NCBI GenBank assembly: GCA_003550325.1 | Contig: QKWP01000341.1 | Location: 90,721 to 154,720, forward strand | DNA length: 64,000 nucleotides | Origin: Gigaspora rosea | Lineage: Eukaryota > Glomeromycota > Glomeromycetes > Diversisporales > Gigasporaceae | Reading direction: 5' to 3' | Shown here: positions 54,520-64,000 of the stretch, piece after piece | How the letters are laid out: the number at the start of each line of letters is the position of its first letter | Position numbering within the stretch: position 1 is the first letter of the stretch | Made by a program: the position numbers and the translations under genes | The notes under the pieces: generated by a model | Seen by the model: only the letters and a program-made list of their open reading frames with translations | The model's database searches: none | What the model was told of the DNA's origin: nothing

Positions 54520-56235
54520 TTGTCTTTTACAAGTTTACTTAGAACATGAAGCTAGAATTAATTAGTAAAATCTTATAATTCACAAATTTTTATTAATTAA
54601 TTCTAACTTTATGCACTAAGTAAACTTGTTCAGCATCTAGAAATACATCAAATCGGCATAATTATTTTTATTTTACTTGAAATTTAGAGAATAGATGCAT
54701 AATTTTAGATTTTTGATCAAAAAAGTCAAATTTAAGCATCTTTTATCCAAATTTCAAATAAAATAAAAAATTATAGCCAATCTGATGTATTTTTAGGTGT
54801 TGAACAAGTTTAATTAGTGCATTAAATTAGAATTATTTAGTAAAATTTTATGAATCATAAAATTTTATAGAATTTTATTAATAAAATTCTACAAATTCTT
54901 ATAATTCACAGATTCTTATTAATTAATTCTAACTTTATGCACTAATTAAACTTGTTTAGCACCTAATAATACATCAAATCGGCTATGTTATTTTTATTTT
55001 ATTTTAAATTGGGAGAACAGATGCATAATTTTGGATTTTTGATCAAAAAAGTCAAATTTAAGCATATTTTCTCCAAATTTCAAGTAAAATAAAACAACAT
55101 AGCTAATTTGATGTATTTTTAGGTGCTAAACAAGTTTAATTAGTACATTAACTTAGAATTATTTGGTAAAATTTTATGAATCATAAGATTTTATAGAATT
55201 TTATTAATAAAATTCTATAAAATCTTATGATTCATAAATTTTACTAATTAATTCTAATATAATGCACTAAGTAAACTTGTTTAGCACCTAAAATACATCA
55301 AATTGGCTGTGTTGTTTTTATTTTACTTGAAATTTGGAGAACAGATGCTTAAATTTGGCTTTTCTGATCAAAAATTCAAAATTATGCATCTGTTCTCCAA
55401 ATTTCAAGTAAAATAAAAATAACATAGCGATCTAATATATTATTAGGTGCTAAACAAGTTTAATTAGTGCATAAAGTTAGAATTAATTAATAAGAATCTG
55501 TAAATTATAAGAATTTGTAGAATTTTATTAATAAAATTTTATAAAATATTATGATTCTAATTTAATGCACTAAGTAAACTTGTTCAGCACCTAAAAATAT
55601 ATCAGATTGGCTATAATTTTTTATTTTATTTGTAATTTGGGGAAAAGATGCTTAAATTTGACTTTTTGATTAAAAATCAAAAATTATGTATCTATTCTCT
55701 AAATTTTAAGTAAAATAAAAATAATTATGCCAATTTGATGTATTTCCAGATGCTAACAAGTTTACTTAGTGCATAAAGTTAGAATTAATTAATAAAATTT
55801 TATGAACCATAAGATTTTATAAAACTTTATTAATAAAATTTTATAAAATCTTATGATTCACAAGATTTTACTTATTAATTCTAACTTAATGCACTAAGTA
55901 AACTTGTTCAGAACCTAAAAATACATTAATTTAGCAGAATTGTTTTTATTTTACTTGAAATTTAAAGAATAGATCCATAAATTTTGATTTTTGATCAAAA
56001 AAGTCAAATTTAAGCATATTTCTTCAAATTTCAAGTAAAATAAAAATAAATTTAATAATTTGATGTATTTTAGATGTTATACAAGTTTACTTAGTGCATA
56101 AAGTTAGAATTAATTAATAAAAATTTGTGAATTATAAGATTTTATAAAATTTTATTAATAAAATTCTATAAACTCTTATAATTTACAAATTTACTAATTA
56201 TGTAATTCTAATTTAATCACTAAGTAAACTTGTAT
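54520..56235. repeat. ~320-bp tandem array, each unit palindromic (about five units)
   Basis: The phrase 'actaagtaaacttgtt.agcacctaaaaatacatca' recurs near 54622, 54940, 55266, 55570, 55893 and 56220. Within each period the same sequences recur in inverted orientation ('gatgtatttttaggtgctaaacaagttta'). The array is therefore an alternating forward/reverse series, with palindromic centres at the 'aattttattaataaaatt' motifs. Confidence 0.85.
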
Positions 56236-56289
56236 TTATGAATTGTTATTTTTGGCTTCAGATACTATGGTATCTGTTTCCTAGTTTGT

Positions 56290-57445
56290 AAGGGAAGTGC
56301 AGAAAAGCACGTAATTTTTTAGGGGGTGGGGGTCCCCAAATATCACGTCCTATATATATAGTATAAATAGCCAATCATATTAAAGAAAATCGATTTTTAG
56401 TTAATCACGGATAGTTGCTACATAGTAAAGTCTAAATTTTACTAAGCAAATTGAAAAAATCGATTAAGTATCCTTATTCAGCAGATCAAAATACACTTAT
56501 CATAAGATTTTCATAAGGTTTGGAGAATTTTTTATTAATTGACTTTTGATTTTTACATTTGACAGAAAAATTAAAATTTTTTAAAAAAATATATTCGCCC
56601 TACAATTGACAAACATTGCTACATAGTAAAGTCTAAATTTTACTAAATAAATCGAAAACTATCGATTAAGTAACCTTATTCAGCAGATCAAAATACACTT
56701 ACCACAAAATTTTTATAAGTATAAGAGAACTTTTTATTATTTAACTTTTAACTTTTATTTTCGTTGAATATATTTTTTTAAAAAATTTTAATTTTTTCAT
56801 CGAACGTAAAAATCAAAAGTCAATTAATAAAAAATTCTCTGATACTTATGAAAATTTTTGTAGAAAGTGTATTTTGATCTGCTGAATAAGTTTACTTAAT
56901 CGATTTTTTTCGATTTGCTTAGTAAAATTTAGACTTTACTATGTAGCGACTTTTGTTAATTGTGGGGTAGCTTATTTTCAGGTCAAAGACATTTTTTTAA
57001 ATTTGATTGGTCAATAGTTCTATCACTAGGGGGCGCTTTAATTATTTGTGCGAGTGGTACAAACCTAAAAAGGAAATTCAACATAAAAATAAACTAAGTT
57101 CATGAAATTAAAAATTTAGGGTTAGGTAGGGTTAGGGTCTTAATGTTAGAAGCTATAGAATTAAAATACTGCCTATTATATGTAAAATTTTATTTCCGTC
57201 ATTTTTAATTAGTGCACCAAGACAGGTTTATACACTCATTTTCTTGTATTTTCTCTCTTTTTACAGTTTTTTTTTGTGTTTTTCTTCACTTTGCTCATGT
57301 GTCAGGCTGATCTGTGATCATCATATTTTACATTCTCCGATTGGCTAATTTCCCTTTTTGGATTTGTATCACTCACACAAATAAGTGCACACAGAGGGTC
57401 AGGACCTATGTAAACCCTAATTACGTGATTAACTGCACTTCCCTA
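56290..57445. mobile_element. TIR element (~1.15 kb) with internal direct and inverted repeats
   Basis: AGGGAAGTGCAG..CACGTAATT at 56291 is inverted at 57412-57444. Inside, 56413-56585 and 56613-56780 are direct repeats ('gctacatagtaaagtctaaa'). 56790-56945 is the same block inverted. No coding region, and no clear target duplication. Confidence 0.6.
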
Positions 57446-57654
57446 ACAGAATTCTTTATAGTGAATTGTTAAAAATCATAATAATTTTAATAAAATCAAC
57501 TTAGATATATACTATTGTTATAAAAATTCTGAAGCAGATGTTTTTTATAGTAGCTTATAGTGGAAATAACAATGACTAATTCAATATAACAGATATTATA
57601 TAATAATATAGAGAGTGGGGATAAGGCAATGTTTTATGTTACACATATTTAATT

Positions 57655-58244
57655 AGGGAATTACTATTTTCACTACAGTATTTTGCTATTTCCACTATAG
57701 TTACATGAGATTTTCTATTTTTAGAATTTAAAATAATATATGCACTTATGTTACACAAAAGCCCAGTACATTGCTTTTGCAAAAATAATTTTGGTTATAC
57801 GCTGCTAATGTTGTGTAATGTTATTCAAGTCTTATTTTGGTAACCTAACCCTGGGTTGGCTGGTATTAAGCTTAATGCGAGTGGACACTATTATGATATT
57901 TCCCCTAGCGGGTTAGACATAATTCCGGCCCACCCTAATTCTAAATTTAGGTTCAAGCAACATCCAATCACAGTACATATACTGGTTACACAACATATGC
58001 ACATATGTTACACAATGGCCCAGTGCATTGTTTACGCAAAAATAATTTTGATTATATATTGCTAATATCGTATAATGTTACACAAGTCTTGTTTTGGTAA
58101 CCTAAATCAAGTTGGATCAATTGAAAATAATTAAAATTATAATATACAATATTATATTAAAATCTAAAAATAGAAACTTTTCATGTAACCATGGTGGAAA
58201 TAGCAAAATATCATGGTGAAAATAGGCTTTCTAGTGGCATTCCT
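57655..58244. mobile_element. TIR element (~590 bp) with internal duplication
   Basis: The left end 'agggaattactattttcact' with 'agtattttgctatttccac' is inverted at the right (58185-58244). Inside, 57737-57850 and 57997-58110 are direct repeats ('atgttacacaa..gcccagt.cattg'). Non-coding. Confidence 0.6.
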
Positions 58245-58439
58245 TATAATTATATATATAATATATTACTAATAGATTATAATTTTTGGCATTAAATAAG
58301 CTTATTCAAAATATAATTACATACTAAAAATAATGTATTTTTGAGTGCTAAAAAAGTTTATTTAGTGGCCAAACATATATTTTATTAGCAAATTTTGCAT
58401 GAATATTTCTAATTTACAAAAAATTAAATAAACTCTTTC

Positions 58440-59004
58440 TGACGATCACTTGGACCAAATTTCTGACGGAAGAAAACAAAAAGTTTTTTGTTGAAGCGTG
58501 GGTAGAAGTACACAGGACCTATGGTTTCTACAAAGGTCAACTATTCACTATCATCTAGGGACTCCTTTGATATATTCGGCATGCAAGCCAAAAGCATTTT
58601 GGTACAAGATAACTGGCAGGAGGTGGCACCCTTGTACGAAAAATTTTGGTGGAGTTATCATTTCCACTCTGTTGACGAAGTAACCTGTAACTATATAACG
58701 GGAACAGCAAAAAAATAAGTTTTTTAACAACACTCTCCTGTAGATTTCTTACAAGTGATTCCTTTGTATCATCTTTTTCACCTTCTTGCCTTTCTTCCAA
58801 AATTTTCGATAAAAAGTGGGGATTTGGTTTACCCCCTCCAAAAGATCAGCTGTTTACTTTTTCAAATTTGGATGGACCCAGTAGAATGCAACCACGTAAT
58901 GTGTTTGTTTATGAATACGGTTTCGGTACTACTCCATATAACGTGCTCAATCGACATGGTATAGGGATATTCAAGGTTGGTTGTATAGTCAGAAGAAGAT
59001 ATTA
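58440..59004 (+). pseudogene. Unrecognised frameshifted coding-like region
   Basis: Three coding-like blocks in successive frames. ~58440-58555 reads 'TEENKKFFVEAWVEVHRTYG'. 58521-58718 reads 'DSFDIFGMQAKSILVQDNWQ' then 'EVAPLYEKFWWSYHFHSVDE'. ~58725-59004 reads 'IFDKKWGFGLPPPKDQLFTF' then 'SNLDGPSRMQPRNVFVYEYG' and 'VLNRHGIGIFKVGCIVRRRY' plus stop. A seven-A run at 58709-58716 marks the second shift. The amino-acid composition is far more balanced than the AT-driven chance frames around it. I recognise no family. The shifts could be introns, assembly errors or true decay. Confidence 0.45.
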
Positions 59005-60190
59005 ATTAAAGCATAGCTTTAAAGTAGAGATATACAATAGTTGCATTTGTTATATAACTTTTATTCAACCTACCACAGGTTATAATAGTGTTTTCCCTTT
59101 TCTTTTTTCCATTAGTTTTGTTTCCTTTTCGTTAGACTAGCCTTCGTGCTTTACCATGTAGTTTTTTTTCTTTTTTGTTTTCCTCTTCTTTTTTTTCTTT
59201 TTTGTTTGTTTTTTCTTTTTGTATCTCTCATTTTCTTGGCTTGATATTTTTTTTGTTTACCCCTTTCCTTATTTTGTCCTTAGTAAATTTCTTGTTAGTT
59301 AAAGGAATATGAAAGAGATAAGAAGCCATTATGGTGTGGCACTTAGGCTAGTTTAATATAGCCTCTAGTTTTTAGACTTGTCTTCAAATTAGTGCGGCAG
59401 GTTGTACTTGGGCACCTTTTACGGCAGCCAGGTAATGTCAGATTTGCAAATTAGGAGTAAACAAGTATTATGTAGCGATATACTTAGTATCTTAATACAA
59501 TACTGATGAAACTGCCTAAGTGAAAAAAAAATTTTTCTAATTTACGCTACAGGTGATTATTACCTATAGTCAATTTGCCAATTAAAATTCAGGATCAGGT
59601 GTAATATGTAAATCAATCTTTGTGTAACAAAAACAAAAAAATTTTAAAAAATTGCTAAAATTGCTTCTAGCCTAAAAACTTGCATATAAAACTACTTTTT
59701 TTTATGCAAAAAAAAAAATTCTTTGTAAAATTTTGGTATAAACTATGCTCCCCTGCTCCATTTCAGTTTTTACTCTTACCCTAATATTAAAAAAATTTAA
59801 CTTATACTTAATAAAAATTGTTTGTTTTTATTTATTTATTTATTACAGGTGATAATCACCTGTAGTGAACATTAGTTAATTTCATTTTGCATAATGATAA
59901 ATTTTTTATATTTTTTATTAATAAAAATATAGAAAATTCAGTATTATGCAAAATTTTACTAATGAATTATAACTTTAAGCTCTAAGTAAACTTGTTTGGA
60001 ACCAAATAATACATTATTCTAGCATATTATTATTTAATTTTTTTAATTTTAAAAGTAAAGATGAATAAAATTGTAAATTTTCATCAAAAATATAATATTG
60101 CTCATTTTATTTGAAAAATTAAAAAATCAAAAACTATTATATATATAACACTTAGAGTTCCAGCCTTTGACCCAGAAAACTGTGTACCCA
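59005..60190. other. Intergenic, no gene seen
   Basis: Pyrimidine-rich stretch 59090-59280. The palindrome ACAGGTGATAATCACCTGT (59845-59865) has a weaker direct copy at 59549-59567. Confidence 0.45.
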
Positions 60191-60193
60191 ATT

Positions 60194-60792
60194 AGGGAGC
60201 TTCCAGAAATCAACTGATTTTTATTTACTATGAGCCCAACTCACCTCTACCCCACCCACACCTGATACCCAATTAGCCAATCAGATTTTAGAATTATTAA
60301 AAAGTTAAATATAATATTTAATAGTAAATAACTTTTGATCTACTGGACCAAATTTGATGATTTAACTACCAAAATGATCCTCTCAATGAGAGGATTCTAG
60401 TGAGTCCAAAATTGTTAAAATCCAATCACAGTATCCTGTGATCGGAATAAATTTGTGTTACTCTAAAAGTTCTATAATTTATTAAATAATTATAACCCAT
60501 TTATAGTAACGCAAATTTATTTCGATCTTAGGATCCTGTAATTGCATTTTAACAATTTTGGGCTTGTTAGAACCCTCTCATTGAGAGGATCATTTTGGTA
60601 GTTGAATCATCAAATTTGGTCCAGTAGTTCAAAAGTTATTAATTATCAAATATTATTAATAAATCTATAATTTTGGTCAAAAATAATTTTGCAACTTTGG
60701 CCGGAATTATGAAATTTTGGCCGGAATTACACCTGATACTTTAGCTGACCCACTCACCCACCCAGAAATCTGCTGATTTCTGGAAGCTCCCT
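60194..60792. mobile_element. Fold-back MITE (599 bp)
   Basis: AGGGAGCTTCCAGAAATCA at the left is inverted at the right. Much of the interior is also an inverted repeat (60326-60650) centred near 60490. TACCCAA flanks both sides (60185-60191 and 60793-60799), a likely target duplication. Confidence 0.75.
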
Positions 60793-60799
60793 TACCCAA

Positions 60800-63298
60800 C
60801 CCAAAAAATTTACTAACTGGGTCATGTTTTTGACAAACCAGTTTAAAATAATATATAGATCACCTGTTAATAAACATGTCACCCATTAACAAACAGGTCA
60901 CCCGTTTATAAGCAGATATATTTAATACAGTAATATTCGTTTCATGGTTAGATATTCATTTGATTAGCTGATGCAAATCAATTGCCCAGAACTTATTTAT
61001 ATACTTTTTAGAACTAAATGTTTTACTAATAAAAAATCACCACAAAAACTATTACTAACTTTGAATAAACACTAATATTCACTATACTAAAGAATCTCAA
61101 TAAGATCTTTTTTTCATGGACTTTATTAGAAGACAAAATATATTGCTGTTTATAGGACTGTGTGAAATTGTACTTTGCAATGAGGGTAACTGGAAGTATT
61201 TTTATTTAAAACTACTTTGTTTCATAAAATTTAAATAAATTTCTTATTGTTAACTATTCAATTCAAAAGATACAAGCTCTTTAGCAGTAGAAGACTTAAG
61301 GTTAATATTTAAATTTAGTTACATGGCTAGAGTTGTTAACCATAAGTTAAAGTTTTGGTTTATATACTGTATCATAGATTTTTTAATGGGTTTAGGTTTA
61401 TTAACAATAAAATTTTTTATTTACTCAACTTTACTCTATTCTCTAAGGCATATGTGATAATTTTATTTGCATGTATTTATTAGTTTGTAAGCTTTATAAT
61501 CTTTTTTATGCAAAGTTTTTAATTTTTTATAGTCTAAATGATAAGTTTTAAAAATTATATAATATGATTAGTTAATTATCATAAAAAATTATGGATAGAT
61601 CTACAAAAATCAACCAATTATATGAATGTGGTCTATGAAAGATAATTGGGTATCTGGTTATCCAATTATAACCAGATAATCCTTTTTAATCGGGTAACCA
61701 ATTTTAGTTTCATATAACTAGATAAAAAAAACGGTTGACTCGATGGGTCACAGATAGAGATTTTCAAACCAGTTTGGAACCCTAATAACACTGTGTTATA
61801 TATTGCACTATATTACATGTATAACATGATTTAATTTGGTATATAAATTTTGATTATTTATAAATATCAATTGATATCACATAATTTTGATTATTTATAA
61901 ATATTAAAATAACTGTTGACCTTTTTTTAAGACCCCAAAATATACATAGATAGATAAGGTGACTTTTAAATTTTTTATTAATTGCTGTAAGCATGACTTT
62001 TTTACAAGATTAGAATACAAAATTTATTTTTTACAATAAAAAAATTAAAAAAATATACAAAATACAATTCTAACCTTAATTATAGTATAAAATTTTATAT
62101 AAGCTATCATTGGGTAAATAAATAAGGTGCATATCTGTGCTGATTTTTTAAAAACTCAATTATTAAAATTCTAAGAGTTTTTTTTATTTTCTGCGCAAAT
62201 CAACAATAAACAATTCAATAATTTGCACAGGTTGTAAAAATAAAAAAATAACAAAATCAAATAATAAAAAATTACTATATACTCACCTAAATATTAAATG
62301 CTAGCTAATTTTTATGTATTAAAACAATAAATTCAAATATTCATATATTTTAACAATTTAATTTATTACAAATACAAAAAAAAAATCAAAAAAATACAAA
62401 ATTAAATACAAATTATAATATAAACCCAATTCCAACTATTGTGCCATGTTCCAATATTGCACTATATTCTAATCATTATACTAAATCCTATATTACAATA
62501 CTAACTATTATGCTATGCCCATACTAACTATTGTGCTACTAACTATTAGGCTACATCCCATACTATCTTGCTATATTCCAACTATCTTGCTACATCTATT
62601 GTGCTATGTACATTCTACTATTATACTATGTTTATCTACTATTATACTATATTCAATCATACTATGTTCATTCTAAAAAAAAAAAAAGAAACGTTAGTGC
62701 TATAAAAAAAAATGAAGAAATTAACTGAATTGACCAAATCTTATACCAGAAGATACAAATACACACCAATGATACTAGCTCCAGTGACAGCTCAAATAGA
62801 TTCTTTTCTATATTCTTAGCATCCTTTAGCACTCTAGCAAAGCACAAATCTAAAATAAAAGAAAGAAGTGAGTAATAATAAATAAATAAACAATTTAAAA
62901 ACTTATTTGGCATAGTACAAATGATGAAAGAACTGTACAGCACATCCCTAAAACTTCCAACAATGCAAGGTTTTATCTTTTTTTAATTTTTAGTTTTGTA
63001 TTTCTAAAGCACTTTCTTTTGTAAATAATATTGTTTCTACCAATAACGAAAAAGCACACAATAAAATAAATAAATATTATAAATATTAGTAAAAAAAAAT
63101 TGAATTATACTTATATTTATACTGCTTGTATAACCAGTAATCACTGCCTCTTATTTAAATATAGTGCTAATATAAATAAATAAAAAATAATTTATAAAAA
63201 TAAATACAAATAAATTAAATTAAATAAAAAAATTAAAATAAATTAAAAAAATAACGTTAAAATCGATAATAAAAAAAAATTAAAAAAATATTTAAATT
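60800..63298. other. AT-rich non-coding region
   Basis: No gene seen. 62420-62660 is a loose series of 'ctattatgctatatcc'-like units. The reading frame at 62668-62943 is hydrophobic and AT-driven, with no supporting motif. Confidence 0.45.
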
Positions 63299-63831
63299 AA
63301 TTGATGAGCCGGATAAAATCGGCACTATTACCATATTGGAACAATAGTAAATTTTGGGGATAAGTACAATATAAACTTTTATTATATAATGGAATCTGAT
63401 GTCTTTCTAATGAAAATATTTTTTTATTAAGTTAACAGCTCATGTCGATTAATTGAAAATTGTAAAGCTCACTGAGACGCATCTAATAGTGGCTAGATTA
63501 TTCAAATCGGTCCAGTATATGCTGAGATATCGCTAAAAATGATTGACTGACTATATAAAATTTCTAGTTTGTTTACATAGAATTTTATATAGTTGGCCAA
63601 TCATTTTTTAGTGATATCTCAACATACACTGGGCCAATTTGAATGATCTAACTACCATTGTATGCGTCTCAGTGAGCTCTACAACTTTCAATTAATCGAT
63701 ATGAGCTGTTAACTTAATAAAAAAAATATTTTTCATTCAAAGAATGTCAGATTCCACCATAATAAAATCATAGTAATTTTGCCCCAAATTCTAATATAAA
63801 AATAGTGCCGATCTTATCTGGATTAGTAATT
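63299..63831. mobile_element. Fold-back element, family F1, copy 2 (~533 bp)
   Basis: Same family and orientation-independent structure as 38751-39296, with ends like 'attactaatccagataagat' and a centre near 'tttgtttacatag'. The copies differ by scattered substitutions, so they are independent insertions. Confidence 0.8.
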
Positions 63832-64000
63832 AAAAAAATAAAATAAAATGTAATGTACTAAAATATACATATTTAAAAATAATTTAATAAATAATAAATA
63901 ATTTAAATAATTTAAAAATAAAATAAAAAAAAGTTAAAAAATAAAAAACAAAATAAATAATTTAAATAATTTAAAAATAAAATAAAAAAAAGTTAAAAAA

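Overview
This window looks like nuclear DNA from an arbuscular mycorrhizal fungus (Glomeromycotina, Rhizophagus/Glomus-like). The sequence is very AT-rich and the genes have short phase-0 introns. It carries kinases with an N-terminal CxxC-x9-CxxC motif followed by a 'WTSGNK..ID..I.EFQ' stretch, together with Sel1 repeats, ribonuclease-inhibitor-type LRRs and cytochrome P450 remnants, all families that are expanded in these fungi. No database search was run, so the assignment rests on recognition of these families. Two assembly gaps occur (5088-5858 and 40842-40984).

The gene content is concentrated in a segmental duplication. Copy 1 spans about 2613-13190 and copy 2 about 23585-30950, in the same orientation. 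Each copy holds, on the minus strand, a gene with seven consecutive exons that each encode a Cys4 zinc-binding-like motif plus only the beginning of a protein kinase N-lobe. An eighth exon encodes the rest of one complete kinase domain. Downstream on the same strand is a decayed LRR gene. Copy 1 has many inactivating lesions. Copy 2 has fewer, and its 3' two exons still encode a complete kinase. Copy 1 also contains about 3.3 kb of DNA absent from copy 2, flanked by CTAG. Between the copies lie a plus-strand LRR pseudogene (13960-15130) and a shattered Sel1/kinase pseudogene (15700-17050).

The rest of the window is mostly mobile and repetitive DNA. I found thirteen hAT-type elements (1108, 7010, 14552, 19388, 21040, 23037, 30996, 34570, 36000, 36941, 41760, 43564 and 52809), each bounded by terminal inverted repeats and a perfect 8-bp target duplication. 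Almost all are short non-coding MITEs; one keeps a frameshifted hAT dimerisation domain. Others present are TA-target MITEs, fold-back elements (two copies of one family at 38751 and 63299), tRNA-derived SINEs, palindromic tandem arrays (18000-19330, 36227-36670, 54520-56235) and a dispersed ~105-bp satellite.

From 45666 to about 47810 there is a decayed cytochrome P450 gene on the minus strand. Its last exon is duplicated in inverted orientation and forms a large hairpin. From about 48800 to the end I see no convincing intact gene. One frameshifted unknown coding-like stretch lies at 58440-59004.
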